Shown here one piece after another: positions 1 through 9,198 of a DNA stretch of 64,000 bases. The position numbers and the translations under genes were made by a program. This stretch comes from Pseudomonas alcaliphila JAB1 (GTDB lineage Bacteria > Pseudomonadota > Gammaproteobacteria > Pseudomonadales > Pseudomonadaceae), in NCBI RefSeq assembly GCF_001941865.1, contig NZ_CP016162.1, positions 2,108,001 through 2,172,000 on the forward strand. Direction: 5' to 3'. Under the pieces are notes generated by a model. It was not told the origin of the DNA, ran no database searches, and saw nothing but the letters and a program-made list of their open reading frames with translations. Numbering within the stretch: position 1 is the first letter of the stretch; each line of letters begins with the position of its first letter.

Positions 1-696
1 AGCGAGGCCCTTGCCTGTTCCCTGGTGATTTTGCTCGCCTATGTGCTGGCGGAATTGGCCGCGGGGCTGCCTGCTCCGAGGCTGATCAACAACCTGTTGT
101 TCCTGGTCTTCGGCAATCTTATCGGCGCTGTCGGTTGCTACCTCCTGGAATACAAATCACGCGAGCATTTTCTGATCAGCCACCTGATGCAGCTGCTTGC
201 CTACCACGACAGCCTGACCGGGCTGCACAATCGTCGTAGCTTCAATCGACAGTTCGAGCGCCTGTGGCGCCAGGCGCAGCGTGACGGCATATCGATTGCG
301 TTGCTGCTCTGCGACATCGACCATTTCAAGGCCTACAACGACTGCTACGGTCATCAGGCTGGCGACGCGGCTTTGCAGCGTGTCGGTGCACTGATCGAGC
401 AGGCGGCGCGGCGACCACTGGATATGGGCGTACGGCTTGGCGGTGAGGAGTTCGCGCTGCTGTTGTTCGACATCAGTGCCGATGAAGCCAGGCAACGCGC
501 CGAGGCCCTCCGCCATTCGCTGGAGGAGGCGGGCATCGCCCACCGCGGCTCCGATAGCGCCGATGTACTGACCATGTCCATCGGCGTCGCCTGCCTGAGT
601 CCGGATAGTCAGCCTGAATTGAGCCAGCTCTACGAACAGGCTGACCGAGCGCTATACGAGGCCAAGGCTTTCGGGCGCAACAGGGTGGCGGCCTGA
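1..696 (+). CDS. Diguanylate cyclase (GGDEF), 5' end outside window
   Basis: The reading frame is open from the first base, so the N-terminus lies outside the window. The visible part starts with hydrophobic stretches (roughly codons 9-55), probably the last membrane helices of a sensor region, followed by a complete GGDEF domain. The active-site motif is RLGGEEF, and an RPLD I-site lies five residues upstream, so both c-di-GMP synthesis and product inhibition are expected. A LCDIDHFKAYND metal/substrate segment is intact. In P. aeruginosa the diguanylate cyclase HsbD is encoded near a MarR gene and a FimV-like gene, as I recall, so this may be its counterpart. That is inference from synteny. 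The family call is secure; the specific identity is not. Confidence 0.9.
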   Translation, partial: SEALACSLVILLAYVLAELAAGLPAPRLINNLLFLVFGNLIGAVGCYLLEYKSREHFLISHLMQLLAYHDSLTGLHNRRSFNRQFERLWRQAQRDGISIALLLCDIDHFKAYNDCYGHQAGDAALQRVGALIEQAARRPLDMGVRLGGEEFALLLFDISADEARQRAEALRHSLEEAGIAHRGSDSADVLTMSIGVACLSPDSQPELSQLYEQADRALYEAKAFGRNRVAA

Positions 697-828
697 GTTG
701 TAGTCGGGGCGCAACGAGCCGGTCGCATTCTGCAACGCTCATGGCGCAATCTGCGCTTGCCCTGCGCATCGGGTTATGGCTAGCTGGCTAATAATTAGTT
801 TTTGACCTTTGTATGAGTCCGCTTGCCC

Positions 829-1260
829 ATGTCTTACCCCGATCAACATCGCTTTGCCATGCAAGTTGCCCAGCTATCCCGTGCCTGGCGTTCCGAACTC
901 GATAGACGCCTGGTAGGGCTGGGCCTGTCCCAGGCCCGCTGGCTGGTGCTGCTGCACCTGGCGCGCTTCAGTGAAATGCCGACCCAGCGTGAATTGGCGC
1001 AAAGCATCGGCGTAGAAGGGCCGACGCTGGCGCGTCTACTCGACAGTCTCGAAAGTCAGGGGCTGGTTATTCGCGTGGCGGTACCCGAAGACCGCCGTGC
1101 CAAGAAGATTGCACTGCAGCCCAATGCACAGCCTTTGATCGAGAAGATCGAAGCGATTTCCACCCAACTGCGCCATGAAGTCTTCGCCGGCATCGACGAG
1201 GAGGATCTGCGTCGCTGTCAGCAGGTGCACGCTCGAGTGCTCGGCAACCTGATGAAGTGA
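829..1260 (+). CDS. MarR/SlyA-family transcriptional regulator
   Basis: This 143-residue protein has the MarR layout. Helices flank a winged helix-turn-helix (TQRELAQSIGVEGPTLARLL, about residues 45-65), followed by the wing with the typical EDRRAKKIAL segment near residue 88. Proteins of this family bind palindromic operators as dimers and often respond to small phenolic ligands or oxidants. The ATG at 829 is preferred over an in-frame TTG two codons earlier; neither has a strong ribosome binding site. The gene stands alone and ends in a clear intrinsic terminator. Its targets cannot be read from the sequence. The family assignment is firm; SlyA-like is the closest subgroup I recognise. Confidence 0.88.
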   Translation: MSYPDQHRFAMQVAQLSRAWRSELDRRLVGLGLSQARWLVLLHLARFSEMPTQRELAQSIGVEGPTLARLLDSLESQGLVIRVAVPEDRRAKKIALQPNAQPLIEKIEAISTQLRHEVFAGIDEEDLRRCQQVHARVLGNLMK

Positions 1261-1281
1261 ACCGCCTGCACTGTCAAAAAT

Positions 1282-1307
1282 CCGATCAATTTTCGATCGG
1301 TTTTTTT
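1282..1307 (+). terminator. Rho-independent terminator after the MarR gene
   Basis: A CCGATC/GATCGG stem with a seven-base loop is followed by seven T residues, starting 21 bases after the stop codon of the MarR gene. Confidence 0.85.
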
Positions 1308-1537
1308 CTGTGCCTGATTTTTGACTGATTTAACTTGATGGCACCGTGCTTTCGTCGGCAAACTGGCCGCCAAGCCGCTACTTTGTGAATTAGTAGCCAT
1401 AATGCAATTCGAGACGGCCTCGACAAGGACCTTGTCGCCCGTTCTCGAACTATCAAGGGCGCCAGCCTCCCGGCCAAGGGATGCTCAGACAGGAAGTCGA
1501 GGAGGTGGCGTTCGAGCCGGATAACCCTGGAGGTCAC

Positions 1538-3634
1538 ATGGCTCGGGTGCGTCAATTAATGTTGGGTCTGGCGTCGGGGTCCGCCCTCTATTCGGGAATG
1601 GCTCCGGCGCTTGGTTTGGGTGAAATCACGCTGCATTCTGCGCTGAATCAGCCTTTCGAGGCCGAGATCGAGCTGCTGGAAGTGGGTGATCTGGGCGCGC
1701 AGGATCTGCGTGTCGGTCTGGCACCAGCCGAGGTGTTCAGTCGTTCGGGGGTGGAGCGCTTCTACTTTCTCAACGATCTGCGTTTCACGCCGCTTCTGCA
1801 GGGATCACGTAGTGTGATCCGCGTGGTGTCGAACCGTCCGGTACGCGAGCCGTACCTGAACTTCATCGTCGAAGTGGCGCGTCCCAATGGCCAACTGCTG
1901 CGTGAGTACACCGTGCTGCTGGATCCTCCAGGCTCTTCGGCTTATTCCGCCGTGGCTGCGCCAAGCGCTACGGCGCCTTCGCAACCCTCTACTCGCGCCG
2001 CGGCATCGCTCTCGCCGGTCAGCACGGTCACGCCACCGAGGGCATCGGCTGGGCACCGTCATCAGGTCAGCCGTGGCGACAGCCTCTGGTCCATCGCCGC
2101 GCGCCTGCGTGAGCAGGGCAGTACGCTATCTCAGCAGGCGCTGATGGAGGGCATTCTTGCCCTCAACCCGAATGCCTTTGCTGGCGGTGATCCAGGTCGT
2201 CTACAGGCTGGCGCCGAGCTGCTGCTGCCGGATGCCGCCCGTGCGGAGGCTGTCCAGGCGACCGCTGCTCCGGTCGCTGCCGAGGCCGCACCTGCGCTCG
2301 CTGCAAACACTGCCGAAGGGCCCGTGAGCGCGCCTCTGGCTGCCCTCGAGCCAGCGCCGCAACAAAGCGAAAGCCTGGAGCTGCTGGCCGAGAAGCAGCG
2401 CCAGGTCGATCTGGAACTGGCCAACCAGGCTGCGGAGAATCTGCAACTGCAGCAGGGGTTGGCGCAACTGCAATTGCAACTGCAGCAGCTGCAGGAGCAA
2501 CTGGCGCAGAAGGACGCTCAGTTGGCTGAGCTGGCTGCGCGTACGCCGGTTGAGTCGGTTACTCAGCCTAATTCCACCGCGCCGGCCAGTGTCGAAGAAC
2601 CCGCGACAGCAGCGCGCGGCTGGTGGTCGACGCTGCTGGCCGGTGGTATTGGGCTTCTGCTGTTGCTCGGTGCGCTTTTCTGGGCCGTGCGGCGGCGCGG
2701 CGAGAAAACCAAGTCGGTGGTGCAGGTACAGCCCAAGGCGCAGCCGCCTCAGCAACAGTCTCGTCCACAACTCGCTGCGGTGGTCGCACCCGTTAGCGCA
2801 GCTCCTGTGGCCAAGGTGGTGCCGACTCCAGCCCCGGCGCGCGCGCCAGGGCCGGTCGACCCGCTCGAGGCAGCCAATGTCTATATCGCCTACGGCCGTC
2901 TCAGCGAGGCGCGTGGTGAGCTGAACAAGGCGCTGGCGCAGGAGCCACAACGTAGTGACTTGCGCTTCCGCCTGCTGGAAGTGCTGGCGTTGCTGGGCGA
3001 TGGAGTGGGCTTCGCGCGCGAGGAGGAAGTGCTGCGTGCCGAAGCGTTCGACGCCGCGCGCATCGATGCGCTGAAGGCGCGTCATCCTGATCTGCGGGTG
3101 ATTCAGCAGGCACCGATCGAGCCTGTCGCTGCCCTGCAACCTGCGGCAGAGCCTTCGACTGAACCTGATTTTCAGCTCAACCTCGACGACCTGTCGCTGG
3201 ATGCCGACTGGGATCTGGTCAGCCCGTTCCCGGCAACTGCCAAGGCCAAACCCAAGGCCGCTGCTGAGCAGGAGTTCGATGCGTCGTTCGCCAGCAACCT
3301 GCAGGAGCTGCCCGAGGTGTTCGAACTGCATCATGAAGACGAGCAGTTGAGCGCCTTCGGTGAGATGGAAATGGTGCTTAGTGATGAGGTGCCGGCGCTG
3401 GATGACAACTTCCTGGACGCTTTCGCCGGTGATGCCGATGCCACCGCTGCTCTGCAGGGCGACATCGACCACCTGGCGGGCAATCCGGAGCACATGGCCC
3501 AGCTCAACCAGGCCCTGGCTTATATCAAACAGGGCGATATCGCCACGGCCTGCGATATCCTCAACGAGGTGATCGACCACGGCGATGACGAACAGAGGAA
3601 GGCTGCGCGCCAGTTGTTGGCGGAAATCGCCTGA
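1538..3634 (+). CDS. FimV-like LysM inner-membrane protein
   Basis: The 698-residue product has the FimV architecture. A signal-like N-terminus is followed by a conserved periplasmic segment starting LGEITLHSALNQPFEAEIEL. A LysM peptidoglycan-binding domain lies at about residues 172-230 (HQVSRGDSLWSIAARL), then a Gln/Leu-rich coiled coil. One transmembrane helix lies near residues 361-384, followed by an Arg-rich stop, an acidic cytoplasmic region with TPR-like helices, and a C-terminal helix pair resembling the FimV C-terminal domain. FimV proteins organise polar machinery such as type IV pili. This is probably a second FimV-type paralogue, because its neighbours differ from those of classical fimV. 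The ATG at 1538 is chosen because a GGAGG lies 4 bases upstream; the longer frame from 1481 lacks a site and would mask the signal sequence. Confidence 0.82.
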   Translation: MARVRQLMLGLASGSALYSGMAPALGLGEITLHSALNQPFEAEIELLEVGDLGAQDLRVGLAPAEVFSRSGVERFYFLNDLRFTPLLQGSRSVIRVVSNRPVREPYLNFIVEVARPNGQLLREYTVLLDPPGSSAYSAVAAPSATAPSQPSTRAAASLSPVSTVTPPRASAGHRHQVSRGDSLWSIAARLREQGSTLSQQALMEGILALNPNAFAGGDPGRLQAGAELLLPDAARAEAVQATAAPVAAEAAPALAANTAEGPVSAPLAALEPAPQQSESLELLAEKQRQVDLELANQAAENLQLQQGLAQLQLQLQQLQEQLAQKDAQLAELAARTPVESVTQPNSTAPASVEEPATAARGWWSTLLAGGIGLLLLLGALFWAVRRRGEKTKSVVQVQPKAQPPQQQSRPQLAAVVAPVSAAPVAKVVPTPAPARAPGPVDPLEAANVYIAYGRLSEARGELNKALAQEPQRSDLRFRLLEVLALLGDGVGFAREEEVLRAEAFDAARIDALKARHPDLRVIQQAPIEPVAALQPAAEPSTEPDFQLNLDDLSLDADWDLVSPFPATAKAKPKAAAEQEFDASFASNLQELPEVFELHHEDEQLSAFGEMEMVLSDEVPALDDNFLDAFAGDADATAALQGDIDHLAGNPEHMAQLNQALAYIKQGDIATACDILNEVIDHGDDEQRKAARQLLAEIA

Positions 3635-3654
3635 TCGACTCTGCTGCTGGGCCT

Positions 3655-3684
3655 GACGAGGCCGCGCATATGCGCGGCCTCGTC
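3655..3684. terminator. Perfect 30-bp palindrome between convergent genes
   Basis: A perfect 15+15 inverted repeat (half-site GACGAGGCCGCGCAT) fills the gap between the convergent FimV-like and PlpD genes. It is followed by TTTC on the plus strand and only weak T-richness on the other, so it probably acts as a bidirectional terminator. Confidence 0.65.
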
Positions 3685-3687
3685 GTT

Positions 3688-5874
3688 TCAGAAGCTTTTG
3701 CCCAGATTGAGATACAGCGCCTTTTCCCGCTCGTCGTTGAAGCCGTAGCTGAAGTTCAGCGGGCCCAGCGGCGTATCCAGACCAAGGAAGATGCTGGCTG
3801 CGTTGATGTAGCCGCTGTCGAAGGCGTTGTCGTTGTTCCAGGCGCGGCCGCGCTCCAGCGACAGGCCCAGGTATAGCGGGAAGTTCAGCGGCAACATCGA
3901 GGTTGGCGTCATGCGCCGGTAGTAGATCATCCGCGCCAATGCCATGTTCTGGCCGCTCAGCGAGTCCTGACGAAAGCCCGACAGCTCCTGGGCGCCACCG
4001 AGAATGAAGCCCGAGGTGACCACTTCCGCCTCATCCAGGGTGCGCCCGTAGCGCCCGCCGAACAGCCAGGTGTTGGGGCCATGGCTGTAGGCCTTGTCCA
4101 GCTTCAGCTGCCATTGCCGATATGCCTCGTCCGAGCCTAGTCCGCGGTCATACTTGCGCAGCATCAGGCCGATGTCCTCGCCGGTACGCGGGAAGTCGAG
4201 GTTGTCCAGGGTGTCGAAGGAGTACAGCAGCTCGTAATACCCCTCGCTGAAACTGAAACTGGGCAGATCGCGCTCGCCGACGCGGACATCCGCTTCGCCC
4301 CAGGCCTGAGCGATGCCGAAACGAATCTCGCCGTTGTTGGCGATCTGCCGGCCGAGATTGAGGCCATAGCCGTAGCGCTCCAGGCGATATTCGGCGATGG
4401 GGTCGTTGTCCAGGATCGCTTCGACGTTCTGCGCCTCGCCGAACAGGTAGGGCGCGACGAAGTAGCGTGAGCCGGCGTCCAGCGGTTGATAGAACTCGCT
4501 GTAGAGCTCCTGGCGGTCACCCAGTTGCAGGCGTGTCAGCCATTCGGCGCCGAGCTCGTTGATGCCGTTGATGCGGTAACTGGCGCCGATGTTGAAAGCG
4601 CTGTCGCCACGCATGTCATCGGACAGGTTCAACCCCAGGCGCAGGTAGTCGGTGCCGGTACGTTTACCGCGGGCATCGATCACCAGCGCACTGCCGCGCT
4701 CGTCCAGTGGCTCTACCCGGTATTGCACGCGCTCGAAGTAGTCGAGGCCGTAAAGGGTGCCCATGTCTTTTTGCAGACGATCCATGTCCAGTGGTTCGCC
4801 CAGCGGCTGGCGAATGTGCCGGCGAATCACCGCGTCGCCGACTTTCGAGTCGTTTTCCACCTGGATCTCACGAATCACCGGTGTGCGCTGTTCGCGCGAG
4901 CGCGCCATGGCCAGTGCCGGGTTGCCGGCACTGCTGGTACGCAAACGGGCCAAGCGCTCGGCCTGAATCTGCGTGGCGCGATACCCGGCGTCCATCATCT
5001 GTTCGCCACGGGTGAAGTCGGCGACGCCGAAGCCGGCCAGAGGCGGCAGGATCAATACGTCGTCCGCCTCCAGCGTTTCGAGTTGAGCCTCGGAGTTCTT
5101 GCGCATCATCAGGTTGATCGACTGGTTCATCACGTCGACCACGGTGAGCAGCTCCTTGGCCGGTTTCAGTGGCATGCCCAGGTCGACGACGATGACGTGA
5201 TCGACGCCCATCTGCCGCGCGACGTCGATTGGCACGTTGTTGACCATGCCGCCATCGACCAGCAGGCGGCCATCCACTTCCACCGGGGCGAACACCGCAG
5301 GGATCGACATACTGGCGCGCATCACCTGCGGCAGATGACCGCTGCCCATGATCACCTGCTCACCCGTGACCACATCGGTGGCCACGGCGCGATAGGGGAT
5401 CGGCAGGTGATCGAAGTCGCGGGTGGCGCTGCGGTGTACCAGCAGACTTTCCAGCAGCAGCGCCAGATTCTGCCCCTGGATCACGCCCAGCGGCAGGCCA
5501 AGGCTGCCGTCGTCGCGGAAACTGAGTTTCTGCTTGATCAGAAAGTCGCGGTCGTCCTGCTTGCGGCGAAAGGGGATGTCCTCGCGCGGCGGTGAGTCAG
5601 ACAGCGCCTGTTGCCAGTCCAGTTCCAGCGCCAGGCGCTCAAGCTCCGCCACCGAATAGCCGGCGGCATAGAGCCCGCCGATGATGGCGCCCATGCTGGT
5701 GCCGGCGATGGCGTCGATGCGAATACCTTGTTCCTCCAGCGCCTTGAGCACGCCAATATGCGCCAGGCCACGGGCGGCACCGCCCGAGAGCACCAGGCCG
5801 ACTCGCTCGGCGGCGATGACCGGAAGGCTGGACAGGGCGAACAGGCAGAGCAGCGAAAAGAGCAGGCGGCGCAT
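3688..5874 (-). CDS. plpD: PlpD-type patatin phospholipase autotransporter (type Vd)
   Basis: The 728-residue protein starts with a signal peptide (MRRLLFSLLCLFALSS...AAE). A patatin domain follows, with a glycine-rich oxyanion loop (SGGAARG, residues 30-36), the GTSMG nucleophile elbow (Ser60) and the DGG catalytic Asp (Asp207). A single POTRA-like region and a C-terminal beta-barrel (from about residue 400, ending in Phe) complete the type Vd secretion layout. PlpD of P. aeruginosa is a secreted class A1 phospholipase with this arrangement. The start at 5874 is chosen over 5901 because it begins the signal peptide directly. The gene converges with the FimV-like gene and diverges from the SelW-like gene. 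Confidence 0.92.
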   Translation of the reverse strand: MRRLLFSLLCLFALSSLPVIAAERVGLVLSGGAARGLAHIGVLKALEEQGIRIDAIAGTSMGAIIGGLYAAGYSVAELERLALELDWQQALSDSPPREDIPFRRKQDDRDFLIKQKLSFRDDGSLGLPLGVIQGQNLALLLESLLVHRSATRDFDHLPIPYRAVATDVVTGEQVIMGSGHLPQVMRASMSIPAVFAPVEVDGRLLVDGGMVNNVPIDVARQMGVDHVIVVDLGMPLKPAKELLTVVDVMNQSINLMMRKNSEAQLETLEADDVLILPPLAGFGVADFTRGEQMMDAGYRATQIQAERLARLRTSSAGNPALAMARSREQRTPVIREIQVENDSKVGDAVIRRHIRQPLGEPLDMDRLQKDMGTLYGLDYFERVQYRVEPLDERGSALVIDARGKRTGTDYLRLGLNLSDDMRGDSAFNIGASYRINGINELGAEWLTRLQLGDRQELYSEFYQPLDAGSRYFVAPYLFGEAQNVEAILDNDPIAEYRLERYGYGLNLGRQIANNGEIRFGIAQAWGEADVRVGERDLPSFSFSEGYYELLYSFDTLDNLDFPRTGEDIGLMLRKYDRGLGSDEAYRQWQLKLDKAYSHGPNTWLFGGRYGRTLDEAEVVTSGFILGGAQELSGFRQDSLSGQNMALARMIYYRRMTPTSMLPLNFPLYLGLSLERGRAWNNDNAFDSGYINAASIFLGLDTPLGPLNFSYGFNDEREKALYLNLGKSF

Positions 5875-5945
5875 GGTGGATTCCGGCAGGAGCATAGACA
5901 AAGGCCGTTATTATAGGCATCAAGCCCCACCGTAGAGCCGCTGCC

Positions 5946-6230
5946 ATGCCCGATCAGAAGCCCGAAATCGTCATCACCTATTGCACCCAGTGTCAGTGGC
6001 TGCTGCGCGCCGCCTGGCTGGCTCAGGAGCTGCTGAGTACCTTTGCCGACGAGCTCGGCCGGGTCAGCCTGGAGCCAGGCACTGGCGGCGTGTTCCGCAT
6101 CCTCTGCAATGGCCAGCAGATCTGGGAACGCAAGGCCGATGGTGGTTTCCCCGAGGCCAAGGTACTCAAGCAGCGGGTGCGCGATCTGATCGATCCAGGT
6201 CGCGATCTGGGTCACAACGACCGCGCTTGA
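5946..6230 (+). CDS. Rdx family protein (SelT/SelW/SelH-like)
   Basis: This 94-residue protein matches the Rdx fold. A beta strand leads to a CxxC motif (TYCTQCQW, Cys13 and Cys16) where eukaryotic relatives often carry selenocysteine. The conserved middle GGVFRILCNGQQIWER and a FPEAKVLKQRVRDLI helix follow. Members are thought to be thioredoxin-like redox proteins, but bacterial substrates are unknown. The gene is divergent from plpD with a 71-base gap. The family call rests on these motifs. Confidence 0.85.
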   Translation: MPDQKPEIVITYCTQCQWLLRAAWLAQELLSTFADELGRVSLEPGTGGVFRILCNGQQIWERKADGGFPEAKVLKQRVRDLIDPGRDLGHNDRA

Positions 6231-6344
6231 GCGGGTACGTATCAGAAGCTTTACCCCCTTTTTACACAGGGCTTACCCCGCGCCTGCGAGTACGCGCGAA
6301 TAATTTGCCTCGAGCCGATATGGCCATTCTGTGAGAGGTGAAGT

Positions 6345-6839
6345 ATGTCGCTGCAACGCTCCGTGATCCTGGCATTGATGAGTCTGGTGCTTTCTGCCCA
6401 GGCACTGGCAGGCCCGCCCGGTTCTGGCGGGCCTGCTCCAGGTGGCCCTGGTTGGGGTAAGTGGGGCCCCGGCCCCGGCGGTCATCGCCATGGTTTGCCG
6501 GATGGCGCTCGTGAGCTATGGATTGGCAGTGCGCTGTACTTCGTCGCAGCAGGCACCTACTACCTGTGGAACGCCAATGCCCAGCGTTATGAGGTCGTCA
6601 CACCGCCGCCAGCCATACAGGGCAATAGCGTCGCCAGCTATGAAGTGATCGCCTATCCAGCCAGCGGACAGAGTGTCGAGCAACAGGGGCGTGATCGTTA
6701 TGAGTGCCACAGCTGGGCCGTGGGACAGAGCGGTTTCGACCCTGCCACCACAACCCGTCCAGTAGGCGCCGATTCCACCGAGCGTTATCGCCGGGCGTTG
6801 GGCGCCTGCCTGACGGGGCGTGGTTACAGCGTCAACTGA
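6345..6839 (+). CDS. Exported protein, DUF6515-like
   Basis: A 164-residue protein with a clear signal peptide (about residues 1-22, ending AQALAG). A Gly/Pro/His-rich segment (residues 23-52) is followed by a short hydrophobic stretch and the sequence TYYLWNANAQRYEVVTPPP, typical of proteins annotated DUF6515. The C-terminal half has one YECHSWAVGQSGFDP block with a Cys, a block seen in outer-envelope proteins of unknown role. The start has a good GAGAGG site. Function is unknown; export to the periplasm or outer membrane is the only supported statement. Confidence 0.6.
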   Translation: MSLQRSVILALMSLVLSAQALAGPPGSGGPAPGGPGWGKWGPGPGGHRHGLPDGARELWIGSALYFVAAGTYYLWNANAQRYEVVTPPPAIQGNSVASYEVIAYPASGQSVEQQGRDRYECHSWAVGQSGFDPATTTRPVGADSTERYRRALGACLTGRGYSVN

Positions 6840-6870
6840 TCAGCAGGGCGCCTGGCGATCGGTTGGGTAT

Positions 6871-6926
6871 GTAGGCGCCGGCTTGCTGGCGATGATCACT
6901 GCATCGTCGGCAAGCCGACTCCTACC
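6871..6926. repeat. REP-like palindrome
   Basis: An imperfect inverted repeat begins GTAGGCGCCGGCTTGC and ends with the complementary GCAAGCCGACTCCTAC. It sits between the DUF6515-like and EamA genes, which converge here. Confidence 0.7.
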
Positions 6927-6958
6927 TTTGTTTGCGCTGCAGCAAGGCATTTCGGGCG

Positions 6959-7810
6959 TCAGCGCGCCATTCGCGCCGAAACGAAGATGGCGCTGACGAT
7001 CAGCACGCCTCCGGCCAGCATGCGCAGCGTCGGCTGCTCGCTGAACAGCCACCAGGCGAACAGAATCCCGTAGACCGGTTCCAGGGCGAAGATCACTGCT
7101 GTGGTGCGCGCCTTGAGCACGCGCAGGCTGGCGACGAACAGGCTGTGTGCCAGGCCTGTGCAGAAAATGCCGAGCATGGCCAGCCACAGCCAGTCCACCG
7201 GGCGCACGCTGGGCAGCAGTGGCCAGGCCAGCGGCAGGAAGCAGATCAGTACGGTGATGTTCTGGTACAGCGCGGCCTTTACCGGGTCGAGGCCACGGGT
7301 GCTGGCGCGATTGAGCAGCGACAGCAGGGCGAACAGAAAGCCCGACAGCACCGCCCACAGCAATCCGACTGTGGCGTCACTGTTCAGGCTGAACTCGGGC
7401 GTGACCAGGATCAGCCCCACGCATACCACGCCGACCATGGCGAACTCGCCGGGGCGGGTGCGCTCGCGAAACAGCAGGCCCTCCAGCAGTACGGTGAAGG
7501 CCGGGAAGCTGGCGAAGCCGAGGGTGGCGATGGCCACGCCGGAAACCTTCACCGCTTCGAAGAAGGTGACCCAGTGCGTGCCCAGCAGCAGGCCGCCGAG
7601 TGCCAGCAGAGCCATCTGCCGTAGACTCGGGCGAACCGCATTGCGGCTGCGCCAGAGCACCGCAGCCAGGCTCAAGGCGAGCACGGCGAAGAACGCGCGG
7701 CCGCCTGCAATCATGTTCGGCGTGGTCGCCGCCAGTTTGCCGAAAATGCCCGACAGGCCGAACAGCAGGGCACCCAGGTGAATCGCCAGCAGGGCGTTAC
7801 GTTCCGTCAT
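6959..7810 (-). CDS. EamA/DMT-superfamily transporter
   Basis: A 283-residue membrane protein with about ten hydrophobic segments in two EamA repeats (residues ~8-135 and ~147-280), the usual drug/metabolite transporter size. The first helix carries GALLFGLSGIFGKLA and the second repeat FALEPVYGILFAWWLF. Such proteins export amino acids, metabolites or drugs, and the substrate cannot be predicted. Its ATG overlaps the stop codon of the upstream csaA-like gene by four bases, so the two are translationally coupled. Confidence 0.88.
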   Translation of the reverse strand: MTERNALLAIHLGALLFGLSGIFGKLAATTPNMIAGGRAFFAVLALSLAAVLWRSRNAVRPSLRQMALLALGGLLLGTHWVTFFEAVKVSGVAIATLGFASFPAFTVLLEGLLFRERTRPGEFAMVGVVCVGLILVTPEFSLNSDATVGLLWAVLSGFLFALLSLLNRASTRGLDPVKAALYQNITVLICFLPLAWPLLPSVRPVDWLWLAMLGIFCTGLAHSLFVASLRVLKARTTAVIFALEPVYGILFAWWLFSEQPTLRMLAGGVLIVSAIFVSARMAR

Positions 7811-8142
7811 GCCAGGCGCGCACCGTTGGGCAATGGCTGGTCGAATCCGGCGAGGACGACACGGTTGTCGTTGTCATAGACACCGGTGACCAGCACTTCC
7901 GAGCGTACCCCGGCGATGCGTTTGGGGGCGAAATTGCACACGCACAGCACCTGGCGACCAATCAGCTCGCCACAGCTGTAATGCGCGGTGATCTGCGCGC
8001 TGGAGGTCTTGACGCCCAGTTCGCCGAGATCCACATCCAGCACGTAGGCCGGCTTCACTGCCTTTTCATTGGGACGAGCGCTGCGAATGGTGCCGACGCG
8101 CAGTTCCACTTTCTCGAAATCCTGCCATTCGATGGTTTGCAT
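7807..8142 (-). CDS. csaA: tRNA-binding protein, CsaA-like
   Basis: This 111-residue protein is a stand-alone OB-fold tRNA-binding domain as found in CsaA and the C-terminus of MetRS. The signature runs from FEKVELRVGTI through the central GVKTSSAQIT to LCVCNFAPKRIAG. CsaA has been described as a dimeric tRNA-binding protein with chaperone-like activity. It is the first gene of a two-gene unit with the EamA transporter; a functional link between them is not obvious. Confidence 0.85.
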   Translation of the reverse strand: MQTIEWQDFEKVELRVGTIRSARPNEKAVKPAYVLDVDLGELGVKTSSAQITAHYSCGELIGRQVLCVCNFAPKRIAGVRSEVLVTGVYDNDNRVVLAGFDQPLPNGARLA

Positions 8143-8317
8143 GGGGTACTCCTCGATGATGCGGCGCAGTCTAGGCGGCGCAGGCGATAGCTGTCTGTCG
8201 CGGGAGTGATGAGTTTTGTCGCCAGGCTCTCGTTAGCATCTCGGGTGCGTGCGGCGAACCCGCTGTAGCCCGGATGAAATCCGGGGCGATTTCACGGGCG
8301 GGGCGCGAATAAGGGTG

Positions 8318-9064
8318 TTAGCGCGTGCGGCGCAATTGCCTTGGGGTCATGCACAGGTGGCGGGAAAGGGCAGCGGTGAAGGCGCTTTGCGAGTTGTAGC
8401 CGACCCGTGCGGCGATTTCGCCAACGGCCAGGTCGCTGCCACGCAGCAGTTGCTCGGCCAGGCGCAGGCGCCGTTGGCGGATATGCTCCATGGGCGTGCT
8501 GCCGGTCTCGGCGAGGAAGCGGGCATGGAAGCGCGCCACCGACAGACCGGCCAGGCGCGCCAGGTCCGCCACCTGCAGCGGATGCGCCGCGTGCTGCTCG
8601 ATATAGCGATCCAGGGCCGCCATCGGCAAGCCGGGCGCTTCGGCATGCTGGCGGCTGCAGGCCAGGCTGCCGAGCAGCAGAGCTGCACCCTGGCCGGCGA
8701 TGATCGGGTCATTGATCGGGCTGCTGGCCAGCCAGTTGAGCAACTGCCCCTGCGAGGGATCGAGTTGCAGGGCGTTGGGCTTGTCCAGCAAACGCTGGAT
8801 ATCGCTCGCATGGTGGCCGAGCTGGCGTTCCAGCCAGTCGTTAGCCGGCAGGTCCAGTACCAGGCACTGGCTGCCGCGTGGGCTGCCGCAGGTATGGCGC
8901 GCTTCGGCCGGCACTACGGCCAGGTGATGGCGCAGCACCTGGCTGCCCTGGCCGTCCACTTCGAACTGCAGTTCACCCGCCAAACCGAACACCAGTTGCG
9001 CGTGGTCGTGGCTATGGCTTAGCACTTCGTGGCTGTAATGACGCAGGGACAGGATCGGGAGCAT
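8318..9064 (-). CDS. AraC-family regulator with N-terminal cupin
   Basis: A 248-residue regulator. The N-terminal half is a cupin-like sensor with the His-rich HSHDHAQLVFGLAGEL segment. The C-terminal ~100 residues contain the two AraC helix-turn-helix motifs (LQVADLARLAGLSVARFHARF and LAVGEIAARVGYNSQSAFTAA). The start at 9064 is preferred because a GAGGAAA site precedes it; upstream in-frame codons lack one. The gene is divergent from the LpxH-like phosphoesterase, a place where regulators often control their neighbour. Ligand and targets are unknown. Confidence 0.86.
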   Translation of the reverse strand: MLPILSLRHYSHEVLSHSHDHAQLVFGLAGELQFEVDGQGSQVLRHHLAVVPAEARHTCGSPRGSQCLVLDLPANDWLERQLGHHASDIQRLLDKPNALQLDPSQGQLLNWLASSPINDPIIAGQGAALLLGSLACSRQHAEAPGLPMAALDRYIEQHAAHPLQVADLARLAGLSVARFHARFLAETGSTPMEHIRQRRLRLAEQLLRGSDLAVGEIAARVGYNSQSAFTAALSRHLCMTPRQLRRTR

Positions 9065-9198
9065 GGCAGTTTCCTCGGCAACCGCCGGAGTGTAACGCCT
9101 CGGGCTTCGCAATGCCGTGTCATGGAACCGTCTTTTTCCCGTCACAAGCCTTTCACCGCGACCCCTCAAGCTCGTCTAAACCCAGCCGGAGGTCGCCC

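Noticed and set aside
2201..3580. 459-codon open frame opposite the FimV-like gene
   Set aside because: Low-complexity Gln/Arg/Leu sequence mirroring the coiled coil and linker; no support as a gene.
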